From contig NZ_AP018817.1 in NCBI RefSeq assembly GCF_024349785.1, positions 1,457,501 to 1,521,500 of the forward strand: a stretch of 64,000 nt of DNA, in the 5' to 3' direction. The position numbers and the translations under genes were made by a program. This DNA is from Sphingomonas bisphenolicum. GTDB lineage: Bacteria; Pseudomonadota; Alphaproteobacteria; Sphingomonadales; Sphingomonadaceae. This document shows, one piece after another, positions 34,056 through 41,564 of the stretch. Position 1 is the stretch's first letter. The number at the start of each line of letters is the position of its first letter. Under the pieces are notes generated by a model, which was not told where the DNA came from, did not search any database, and worked only from the letters and a program-made list of their open reading frames with translations.

Positions 34056-34877
34056 GTGTTGACCGACGTGACGATCGAAAAGCCGGTACTGGAACCCACC
34101 GGCGCGCTTTCCGTGGAAACCGTGCTGTCGGTGAAGCACTGGAACGAGCATCTGTTCAGCTTCCGCATCACCCGTCCGGCCGCCTTCCGCTTCCGGTCGG
34201 GCGAGTTCATCATGATCGGGCTGAAGGGCGACAATGGCAAGCCGCTGCTGCGTGCTTATTCGATCGCCAGCCCCGCCTGGGACGAAGAGATCGAATTCCT
34301 GTCGATCAAGGTGCAGGACGGTCCGCTGACCAGCAAGCTCCAGAAGATCGAGCCGGGCGACCAGATCTATCTCGGCCGCAAGCCGACGGGCACGCTGGTG
34401 ACCGACGCGCTGCTGCCGGGCAAGCGTTTGTTCATGCTGTCGACCGGCACGGGCCTGGCCCCGTTCCTGAGCCTGCCGCGCGACCCGGACGTCTATGAGT
34501 TTTACGAGCAGGTCGTGGTCGTGCATTCGGTGCGCCGGGTGAGCGACCTGGCCTTCCGCGACGAGATGGAAGGCAAATGGTCGGAAGACCCGCTGGTATC
34601 GGAGCAGGCGCCTAACCAGTTCCATTATGTGCCGACCGTGACCCGTGAGCCGTTCGATGGTCACACCGCGCGGATCGACAAGCTGGTCGAGAGCGGCGCG
34701 CTGTTCGAGGGGATTCCGGGGGCGGCGAAGTTCGATCCCGAAACCGACCGGATCATGATGTGCGGCAGCATGGAGATGATCAAGCAGTTCGGGGCTTATT
34801 TCGAGGAACAGGGCTTCACCGAAGGTTCCAATGCGGCGCCGGGGCAGTTCGTGATCGAGCGGGCGTTCGTCGGGTAA
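34056..34877 (+). CDS. fpr: Ferredoxin--NADP reductase
   Basis: An FAD enzyme moving electrons between NADPH and ferredoxin or flavodoxin. The 273-residue product has the FAD motif RAYSIASP (RxYS), the NADP-binding STGTGLAPFLSL and the C-terminal MCGSMEM segment, ending RAFVG. In alphaproteobacteria it often supports oxidative-stress defence and iron-sulfur metabolism. The start is GTG at 34056 with GAGGAT upstream (TTG at 34059 is the alternative); the frame has no ATG near the family start. Confidence 0.92.
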   Translation: MLTDVTIEKPVLEPTGALSVETVLSVKHWNEHLFSFRITRPAAFRFRSGEFIMIGLKGDNGKPLLRAYSIASPAWDEEIEFLSIKVQDGPLTSKLQKIEPGDQIYLGRKPTGTLVTDALLPGKRLFMLSTGTGLAPFLSLPRDPDVYEFYEQVVVVHSVRRVSDLAFRDEMEGKWSEDPLVSEQAPNQFHYVPTVTREPFDGHTARIDKLVESGALFEGIPGAAKFDPETDRIMMCGSMEMIKQFGAYFEEQGFTEGSNAAPGQFVIERAFVG

Positions 34878-34900
34878 AGCAGGTCGAGATGAAGTAGGAA

Positions 34901-34933
34901 AGGGCCGGGGGAGCGATCCTCCGGCCCTTTTTT
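34901..34933 (+). terminator. Terminator of fpr
   Basis: AGGGCCGG near 34901-34908 pairs with CCGGCCCT at 34921-34928, with additional GGG/TCC pairing, followed by TTTTTT. Confidence 0.85.
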
Positions 34934-34946
34934 GTTTGCGCGATCC

Positions 34947-35043
34947 GTTCGCCCTGAACGAAGTCGAAGGGCGTGACCGAGCGGAGCGAGGTCGGCTTCG
35001 CTCCGCTCAGCAGAAGGCTTCGACTTCGCTCAGCCCGAACGGG
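34947..35043. repeat. Inverted dispersed repeat (GTTCGCCCTGA...GAAGGGC family), paired copy
   Basis: The left arm CCGTTCGCCCTGAACGAAG starts at 34947 and the right arm CTTCGCTCAGCCCGAACGG ends at 35042; they are near-perfect inverted copies. Between them is a second palindrome-like block (GACCGAGCGGAGCGAGGTC and GCTTCGCTCCGCTCAGC). The same arm recurs singly at 46777-46804 and degraded at 39406-39431. Confidence 0.75.
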
Positions 35044-35047
35044 TTTG

Positions 35048-36874
35048 TCATGCCCCCTTCCGCTCCGCGACCCAGCTATCGATGCTCTTGCCCAGCACGG
35101 TCATCGGCACGCCGCCGCCCTTGACCACCGCGTCGTTGAAGAGGCGGAAGTCGAACCTGTCCCCCAGCGCCTGTTGCGCTTGTGCCCGCAGGCGGACGAT
35201 TTCGCCATGGCCGACCTTGTAGCCACAGGCCTGGCCCGGCCAGGCGCAGTAGCGGTCGACTTCGCCCTGAACATCCTCGACCGTCGAGCCGTTGGTGGTG
35301 GCGAACCAGTGGATCGCCTTGTCGCGGGTCCAGCGCTTGGCGTGGAGGCCGGTGTCGACCACGAGGCGGCAGCAGCGATAGGCGATCGACTGGAGATAGC
35401 CCAGCCGCCCGGCGATATCGCCATCATAGGCGCCCAGTTCGTCGCCCAGTTGCTCGGCATAGAGCGCCCAGCCTTCGCTATAGGCGTTGAAGGCGAGGAG
35501 CGAGCGGATCAGCGGCAGTTTATAGGTATATTCGCCCTGCCAGATATGGCCCGGAATCCCTTCATGATAGCAGAGGGTGGGCAGCGCGTAGCGCGGCCAG
35601 ATGCTGGTGTCGCGCAGGTTGATATAATAGTTGCCGGGGACCGATCCGTCGATTGTGCCGGGACCGGCATAGGCGCCGGGCGCGCCCGCCTCGATCTCCA
35701 CCGGCACGCGCTTGACGATCAGTTTGGCGGGCACCAGCGTCGCGAAGGCGCGGGGCAGGCGGGTGCGGATGTCGGCAAGGCGGCCGTCGATGAAGGACAG
35801 GATCTGCGCCCGGCCGGCGTCGTCGTTGGGGAAGAGATAGCGGGGGTCTTTGCCCATCGCGGTCATGCGTTCGCCGACCGTGCCTTTGGTCATGCCGAGC
35901 TTGCCGAGCAGCCCGTCCATTTCGGACTGGAGCGCGGCGAGCTGGTCGAGGCCGAGCCTATGGACCTCGTCGGGCGCCATGGTCGTGGTGGTCCCGGCCT
36001 TGAGCGCCCAGGCGTAATAGCCATCCCCCTGCGGCAGTTTCCACACGCCCGCGTCCATCGTCGCGGTGGCGCGCTGGCGGGTGAGTTCGGCGACCTGGGC
36101 GGCGAGGGCGGGGGCGACCTGATCATGGACGATGGCCTGCGCCTTCGCGGCATAATCGCCGGGCATGTCCTTCGTGCGGCGGGCGAGCGAGGCGACCGGC
36201 ACCCACTGGTCGAGGGGCAGGGCCTGCACCGCCTTCATCTGGCCCAGTGTCTTGTCGAGCAGGAAGGCGGGAGCGGTGACGCCGATGCCGGCGTCATGCT
36301 TCAACCGCTCGGTTTCGCCGGCCAGGTTCGCGGCATAGGCGGTCAGGCGGGCGAGATAGGCGTCGGCGTCGGCTGCGTCCTTTATGACATGGTTGCTGTC
36401 GAGGAAGTCGGGTGTCTCCACGAAGCTGCCGGTGTTCTGGGCGACCGCATAGGGGCTGTTGCGGTAGGACCAGTTGCTGTTCATGATCGCCATGTCGCCG
36501 AAGGGAAAGGCGAAGCCTTCCGCCGCGGTGTCGTGGGCGGTGCGGACCACCTCCACATCGATGCGGGTCGCGGGCGAGAGCGGGGCGAGATCGATGGCGC
36601 GCAGCCGGGCGAGGCGGTCCTGCACATGGGCGGCGATCTGCGCCTGCCCGGCGGGCGTCTTGTTGCCGAGGCGGCTTTTGAGCGGCGCGCGCGCGCCGGT
36701 GTCGATGCCCAGGCCGCTGGCGCTTTCGGGCGCGTCGGCCAGCATCGCTTCGGCCATGTCGGCCAGCAGCGCCTGCGCGGCGGCGTCCGGGCCGGCGGCG
36801 GCACGGGCGGGGAGGGCGGTCAGGCTGAGGGCGGACGCGCCGGCGGCAAGGAAATCGCGGCGATTGGTGCGCAT
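35048..36874 (-). CDS. Tat-exported DUF885 family protein (putative metallohydrolase)
   Basis: A 608-residue protein with a Tat-type leader (RTNRRDFLAAGASALSLTA, cleavage after ALPARA). The DUF885 domain fills the rest. CYHEGIPGHIWQGEY contains an HExxxxH-like zinc motif plus a downstream Glu, suggesting metallo-carboxypeptidase activity; members in other bacteria are annotated as peptidases, but the substrate is not established. The gene is transcribed alone towards the repeat at 34947-35043. Confidence 0.88.
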   Translation of the reverse strand: MRTNRRDFLAAGASALSLTALPARAAAGPDAAAQALLADMAEAMLADAPESASGLGIDTGARAPLKSRLGNKTPAGQAQIAAHVQDRLARLRAIDLAPLSPATRIDVEVVRTAHDTAAEGFAFPFGDMAIMNSNWSYRNSPYAVAQNTGSFVETPDFLDSNHVIKDAADADAYLARLTAYAANLAGETERLKHDAGIGVTAPAFLLDKTLGQMKAVQALPLDQWVPVASLARRTKDMPGDYAAKAQAIVHDQVAPALAAQVAELTRQRATATMDAGVWKLPQGDGYYAWALKAGTTTTMAPDEVHRLGLDQLAALQSEMDGLLGKLGMTKGTVGERMTAMGKDPRYLFPNDDAGRAQILSFIDGRLADIRTRLPRAFATLVPAKLIVKRVPVEIEAGAPGAYAGPGTIDGSVPGNYYINLRDTSIWPRYALPTLCYHEGIPGHIWQGEYTYKLPLIRSLLAFNAYSEGWALYAEQLGDELGAYDGDIAGRLGYLQSIAYRCCRLVVDTGLHAKRWTRDKAIHWFATTNGSTVEDVQGEVDRYCAWPGQACGYKVGHGEIVRLRAQAQQALGDRFDFRLFNDAVVKGGGVPMTVLGKSIDSWVAERKGA

Positions 36875-36941
36875 GGGGTCGGGGGTCTCCGGTGAATAGG
36901 GTTACCCTTAACTTCGCATATTTCCCGCTAATTTCGACATC

Positions 36942-37505
36942 TTATTTCCCATGAGGGACAGATTGTGACAAGGGCGCATCGATCGCCGGATCGCCCCGCA
37001 GCGCGGCAAGCGCGGGTCGAAGCAAAGCCCATTCGGCCGGATTGAAGGGCCCGAGCTCAGCGAGGCGTGCGCCTATCGCGCGGATGGCGATCCGCGTCCG
37101 ATGCGGCATTGCCGCCCGCGCGCCGGTCCGTTCCGCGCCCAGCGCTCGCAAGGCGGCGAATAGCAGCCGATGATTGGTTTCAATCCGCGTTCCCACCACG
37201 CGACCCCGCCGAACGATCGGCCGCTCCTGTCGTTCTCGCGAAAGGGCAATCGCCCTCGCGCGGCTTTCGTCCAGCCCCATGTCCAGCGCCCAGTCCCAAG
37301 CCGCGGCGAAGCTTTCAGCGCCGGGGCGGCCGCGCAGATAATAGGCAGAGCGTGGCGAACAGCCGACGCTGCGCGCGGCCTGTGCCACCACGCCGTAGCG
37401 GGACAGCGCGGCGATAAAGGCGATTTGTGCGTCGACGGTCCAGCCGCGCGCGCGGCGGGTATGGGGCACGGGGGTGAAATGGAGCAGGTGGGTTTGGTCT
37501 GTCAT
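36942..37505 (-). CDS. Hypothetical protein with helix-turn-helix-like N-terminal half
   Basis: A 187-residue product. Residues about 28-60 (AQIAFIAALSRYGVVAQAARSVGCS, in part) resemble a terminase-small-subunit or Homeodomain-like helix-turn-helix, followed by PRSAYYLRGRPGAESFAAAW. The second half is Arg/Ala-rich with no known fold. No cofactor or membrane feature is seen. Start at 37505; the frame continues upstream through AT-rich sequence with no support. It could be a regulator; no target is known. Confidence 0.65.
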   Translation of the reverse strand: MTDQTHLLHFTPVPHTRRARGWTVDAQIAFIAALSRYGVVAQAARSVGCSPRSAYYLRGRPGAESFAAAWDWALDMGLDESRARAIALSRERQERPIVRRGRVVGTRIETNHRLLFAALRALGAERTGARAAMPHRTRIAIRAIGARLAELGPFNPAEWALLRPALAALRGDPAIDAPLSQSVPHGK

Positions 37506-37773
37506 GACGCGAACGCTATCATAGGCGCGATGTTGTAGGACAGGCCTTCGACCCGACTGTGCGACGGCGAAACCTGGGGGGACATTCGTCCATGCATTTG
37601 GATCAAGGCGGATCGATCGTGGCGGTTCTTCTGCGTCATTGCGGCGATAGGGGCGGTCGCCCGCGATCATGCAATGGATGAAAATAATGTTGTGCAAAAG
37701 TAATGATTATGGGATGATAAGATATAAATATTGAGGAAGGTCGCTATCATCAAAGTTTGGGGCGAGGATTATC
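37506..37773. other. AT-rich divergent intergenic region
   Basis: A 268-nt gap between divergent genes. Its right half (about 37675-37740) is strongly A+T-rich compared with the rest of the window, consistent with promoters for the lipoprotein-like gene on the right. No repeat or RNA gene seen. Confidence 0.4.
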
Positions 37774-38865
37774 ATGCGACATCTTACGCGGGCGCTGCTT
37801 AATTATTGCGATATGACGCGGTGGGCAAGAATATGCTCCGTTTCGGTGATTGCAATTTCATGTCCGTCTTGCTCCTATGTCGCGAAAGACCTGCGCTCGA
37901 CCGGCGGCGTTGTGGGAAGCGTGCTGGATCAGCGCATGTTTGATGCGCGGCAATCAAAGCAACTCGTGGTCCTGCGCGGCGCCATATTGGTTGCCATGGT
38001 TGCGCGGGCCGGGACGGTATATGCGCGGGACCAGCGGGACGCCGACGCCTATGTCAACTATATGACCGCCGCCGCTGACGAGATCAACATCCTGATGGGG
38101 CAAATCCAGGGTGATCATAGCGGGCTGGCCTGTGATGTGCGCGATAGTGGGGCAAGCCAGGAAATCGCGCTGGTTCGATCGAGCAGGCTGACCAGCAATC
38201 AAGTCGCCACCCAGAGAGCAGAGACGACGGACGAAAAAGACATCCCCTCGGATCGTCCCAACGGGGACGGATGCTATACCTACAGCGTCAATTTCGAGTC
38301 AGATCTACCTATGCTGGAACGTCGCCTGTTTCGATTGGCGATGGCGGCACTGCCCCAGGAACAGGCCAAGAAATTTCTCGACCAGGTCACAACCGGCAAT
38401 GCGTTCGGTGCGGCGATGGCCGCGTTGAATTTTTCCGCAAAGGCGCTGGATGGGCTGCATAGCGGCGCGGCGGTGCATCGGACGGGCGTCGAACTGATCT
38501 TCAATCAAAGAACAGCCAAATCGAGAAACGACACATGCCAGACCTATGCGACCGTCTATTATGCGGCTGCCTGTATGGGACTGGACCCGGACAGCCTGTT
38601 CGTCGGGAAACAGGACAAGCCCGAAGATTATAAGCCGGTGGTGGATGGCCGATCATTCTACGCCATCATGCGCAATATTCGGGACAGTTGCCGCATGATC
38701 CCGATGGGCATCGGCGAAGAACTTGGCGCCAGGGAAGTCGATCTGAACGCACTGAGGCAGAAGCGGATCGATCAGTGCGACTCGATCGACTATAGTCCCA
38801 GATCGCGTTGGGAGCCATCGCGGACCCAGGTGATGCCGGCGCCCGTGCAGAAACCGGCAAATTAA
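37774..38865 (+). CDS. Exported hypothetical protein (possible lipoprotein)
   Basis: A 363-residue product with a hydrophobic segment near residues 20-32 ending AISCPSCS, which is a weak lipobox candidate, so export is likely if the ATG at 37813 (MTRWARICS) is the true start. The remainder is soluble, with an Ala-rich helical core (ARDQRDADAYVNYMTAAADE) and six or more cysteines, one pair close together in DTCQTYATVYYAAACMG. No known domain recognised. Base composition is lower in GC than the neighbours, hinting at transfer. Confidence 0.65.
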   Translation: MRHLTRALLNYCDMTRWARICSVSVIAISCPSCSYVAKDLRSTGGVVGSVLDQRMFDARQSKQLVVLRGAILVAMVARAGTVYARDQRDADAYVNYMTAAADEINILMGQIQGDHSGLACDVRDSGASQEIALVRSSRLTSNQVATQRAETTDEKDIPSDRPNGDGCYTYSVNFESDLPMLERRLFRLAMAALPQEQAKKFLDQVTTGNAFGAAMAALNFSAKALDGLHSGAAVHRTGVELIFNQRTAKSRNDTCQTYATVYYAAACMGLDPDSLFVGKQDKPEDYKPVVDGRSFYAIMRNIRDSCRMIPMGIGEELGAREVDLNALRQKRIDQCDSIDYSPRSRWEPSRTQVMPAPVQKPAN

Positions 38866-38889
38866 GGCAGCGGTGATTTCTGGCCGCGC

Positions 38890-39330
38890 CTATTCCACCC
38901 GCAGCATCGTCCCGTCCGCGCCCACGACCCGCACCCTCGCGCCAGCGTCCGCATCCGCGCCGGTGGCGGTCCAGACGCTGTCGCCGACTTTCACCCGGCC
39001 TTCGCCGCCGACGATCGGCTCCACGACCGTCACGGTCTGGCCGATCAGGCGGGCGGTGCGGTCGTTGAGGAGGGGGTCGGTGGAGGCGACCGGATTGTCC
39101 ACATACCAGCGGCGGCCGGCATAGACCGCCGCGATGCTGAGTGCTGCGAAGAGCAGGAACTGGAACGGCAGCGCGATCGGCAGGGCGAGCGCGACGAGGC
39201 CGGTGATGGCGGCGGCGATCGCGATCCAGATCAGGAAGACGCCGGGGATCATCACCTCCGCAATGCCCAGCAGGGCCGCGAAGACCAGCCAGCCCCAATG
39301 ATCCTGGAGCAGGGAGAGAGTGGCAGTCAT
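38890..39330 (-). CDS. nfeD: NfeD-family membrane protein
   Basis: A 146-residue protein with two to three N-terminal membrane segments (WLVFAALLGIAEVMIPGVFL, ITGLVALALPIALPFQFLLF) and a C-terminal OB-fold (GGEGRVKVGDSVW, VVGADGTMLRVE). Short NfeD proteins pair with SPFH proteins to organise membrane microdomains. The SPFH gene qmcA lies 150 nt upstream on the same strand, a conserved pairing. Confidence 0.9.
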   Translation of the reverse strand: MTATLSLLQDHWGWLVFAALLGIAEVMIPGVFLIWIAIAAAITGLVALALPIALPFQFLLFAALSIAAVYAGRRWYVDNPVASTDPLLNDRTARLIGQTVTVVEPIVGGEGRVKVGDSVWTATGADADAGARVRVVGADGTMLRVE

Positions 39331-39405
39331 GGGTGGATGGTCCGATTACGCGTTGGGGAGGTTGGTTTGAAGGACGTCGCAGCGATGTGGAGAAGGAAGG
39401 GAAGG

Positions 39406-39431
39406 GGCTTCGACAGGCGCGGGACGAACGG
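39406..39431. repeat. Degenerate copy of the GTTCGCCCTGA-GAAGGGC repeat
   Basis: GGCTTCGACAGGCGCGGGACGAACGGC resembles the 46777-46804 copy (CTTCGACAGGCTCAGGGCGAACGG) with a few substitutions. It lies in the 148-nt gap between nfeD and qmcA. Confidence 0.45.
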
Positions 39432-39478
39432 CCGGGCGCTTGTAACCGTCCAGCGTGATGTAGCTGTCACCATGCTCA

Positions 39479-40459
39479 TCACCCCTGGCTCTGGCCGAAG
39501 GGGCCGCGGCGGGGCGGTGCCGGCGGGGTGGGCGCGGGGGTGCCGTCGGCGCCCAGCGCTTCCTTCGCCAGCGCGCCGATGCCGCCCAGCGTACCGATCA
39601 GCTGGGTCGCTTCGACCGGGAAGAGGATGGTCTTGGCATTGGGGCTGGTCGCGAACTGACTGACCGCCTCGGTATATTTTTGCGCGATGAAATAGTTGAG
39701 CGCCTGCGGATTGCCGGCGGAGATGGCGTCAGAGACCATCTGCGTCGCCTTGGCTTCGGCCTCCGCCTCGCGCTCGCGCGCCTCGGCGTCGCGGAAGGCG
39801 GCTTCGCGGCGGCCTTCGGCCTGTAATATCTGGCCCTGCTTTTCGCCCTCGGCGCGCAGGATCTCGGCGGCGCGGGCGCCTTCGGCATCCAGGATGTTGG
39901 CGCGCTTCTCGCGCTCCGCCTTCATCTGGCGGCCCATGGCGTTGACGATGTCGGCGGGCGGGCGAATGTCCTTCAGCTCGACGCGGGTGATCTTGATGCC
40001 CCAGGCATTGGTGGCGTGATCGACCACGGAAAGCAGGCGGGCGTTGATCTCGTCGCGCTTCGAGAGGGTTTCGTCGAGGTCCATCGAGCCCATGACGGTG
40101 CGCAGGTTGGTGGTCGCGAGCTGCATGATCGCGACATAGAGTTCGGACACTTCATAGGCGGCCTTGGCGGCGTCGAGCACCTGGAAGAAGACCACGCCGT
40201 CGACCGACACCATGGCGTTGTCCTTGGTGATGATTTCCTGCCCCGGAATGTCGACGACCTGCTCCATCATGTTGATCTTGCGGCCCACGGCGTAGAAGAA
40301 GGCGGGGTAGAAATTGAGGCCGGGCCGGGCGACTTCGGTGAAACGGCCGAAGCGTTCGATCGTATATTGATAGCCCTGCCGCACCACCTTCACGCTGACC
40401 GCGAGGTAGAAGAGGACGAGGCCCGTGAGCGTCAGTGCGAAGGTCGTCAGCATATCCAT
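39479..40459 (-). CDS. qmcA: SPFH/stomatin-like membrane protein (QmcA)
   Basis: A 326-residue protein with one N-terminal membrane anchor (LTTFALTLTGLVLFYLAVSV) and the SPFH/prohibitin domain (YQYTIERFGRF, ITKDNAMVSVDGVVFFQV, WGIKITRVELKDI). A long Glu/Ala-rich coiled coil follows (residues about 180-240), with a C-terminal Pro-rich end. Such proteins form membrane rings that assist membrane proteins or proteases. Divergent from the citE-like gene. Confidence 0.92.
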   Translation of the reverse strand: MDMLTTFALTLTGLVLFYLAVSVKVVRQGYQYTIERFGRFTEVARPGLNFYPAFFYAVGRKINMMEQVVDIPGQEIITKDNAMVSVDGVVFFQVLDAAKAAYEVSELYVAIMQLATTNLRTVMGSMDLDETLSKRDEINARLLSVVDHATNAWGIKITRVELKDIRPPADIVNAMGRQMKAEREKRANILDAEGARAAEILRAEGEKQGQILQAEGRREAAFRDAEAREREAEAEAKATQMVSDAISAGNPQALNYFIAQKYTEAVSQFATSPNAKTILFPVEATQLIGTLGGIGALAKEALGADGTPAPTPPAPPRRGPFGQSQG

Positions 40460-40539
40460 GTCTCTCCCCCGGATGTGGGCTTGGATTATGCGCCCTAATC
40501 GTTAACGGGGAAAGGCAAACCGCTACCCAGGAGAGTATC

Positions 40540-41355
40540 ATGTTGCTGCGCCACGCCCGTTCGCTGCTGTTCCTGCCCGCGTCCAACGCGCGCGCCATCG
40601 TAAAGGCGCGGACATTGCCGTGCGACATGGTCATATTGGACCTGGAAGATGCGGTGGCGGACGACGCCAAGGAAGAGGCGCGGGCCGGCGCGATCGCGGC
40701 GCTGGGCGAAGGCTTTGGGGGGCGGATCGGCGCGGTGCGGATCAATGTCGCGGGAACGCGCTGGCATGGGGCGGAGATGGTGGCGGTCAAGGCATCGGCC
40801 GCGGACTATGTCGTGCTGCCCAAGGTGGAGACGGCGCGGCAGGTGAAGGATGTGTTCAGCGTCTGCCAGAAGCCGGTGATCGCGATGATCGAAAGCGCGC
40901 GCGGCGTGCTGGCGGCGGCGGAGATCGCGGCGGGCGAGGGCTGCGCGGCGCTGTTCATGGGCAATAATGATTTGCGCAAGGATCTGGGGATTCCGGCGGG
41001 CGCGGGGCGCGAAGGGCTGTCCCATGCGATGCAGGCGGTCGTGCTGGCGGCGCGGGCGGCGGGCATTGCGGTGTTCGACGGCGTGTTCAACCGGCTGGAG
41101 GACGAGGCGGGGCTGGAGGCGGAATGCGCGCAGGGGCATGCGCTCGGCTTCGACGGCAAGACGCTGATCCACCCGAGCCAGGTGCCCGTGGCGAACCAGG
41201 TGTTCGGGCCGGACATGCAGGCGGTGGCGGACGCGCGACGGCTGATCGAGGCGGCGACCGGCGGGGCGGAACGCTATGAGGGGCGGATGATCGAGACGAT
41301 GCATGTCGAGGAAGCGCGGGCGCTGATCGCGCGGGCGGAGGCGGTGGGAGAGTAG
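40540..41355 (+). CDS. CitE-like HpcH/HpaI aldolase (CoA ester lyase)
   Basis: A 271-residue TIM-barrel lyase: opening RSLLFLPASN, metal-binding VILDLEDAVADDAK, and IHPSQVPVANQVF at the end. Enzymes of this family cleave citryl-, malyl- or methylmalyl-CoA. The metal-site loop FMGNNDLRKDLG replaces the more usual FGxEDL, so the exact substrate is uncertain. CAGGAG precedes the ATG by 7 nt. Alone on the plus strand, with no citrate lyase alpha or gamma subunits nearby. Confidence 0.87.
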   Translation: MLLRHARSLLFLPASNARAIVKARTLPCDMVILDLEDAVADDAKEEARAGAIAALGEGFGGRIGAVRINVAGTRWHGAEMVAVKASAADYVVLPKVETARQVKDVFSVCQKPVIAMIESARGVLAAAEIAAGEGCAALFMGNNDLRKDLGIPAGAGREGLSHAMQAVVLAARAAGIAVFDGVFNRLEDEAGLEAECAQGHALGFDGKTLIHPSQVPVANQVFGPDMQAVADARRLIEAATGGAERYEGRMIETMHVEEARALIARAEAVGE

Positions 41356-41424
41356 GCCGATGCCGTAGCGGAAGAGGTGGCGAACCGTCCCGATCCGCTG
41401 TCGGATTGTGTTAAACATACCGTG

Positions 41425-41453
41425 TTGCAGCGATGCTACAGCAAGCAATAAAA
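41425..41453 (+). promoter_or_regulatory. Possible promoter of the second TonB receptor gene
   Basis: TTGCAG at 41425-41430 and ATAAAA at 41448-41453 are spaced by 17 nt, about 110 nt before the start of the receptor gene. The -10 match is moderate. Confidence 0.35.
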
Positions 41454-41564
41454 GCGCTACAATAGCCTCCGTTCGTCGCAGCGGCGTTGACCTGGCGCGG
41501 CAGGACGCGCGTTTTCGGGACATTCGAGTTCTCCCCCCGAACTCTTGGAAACAGAGGGAAATCT

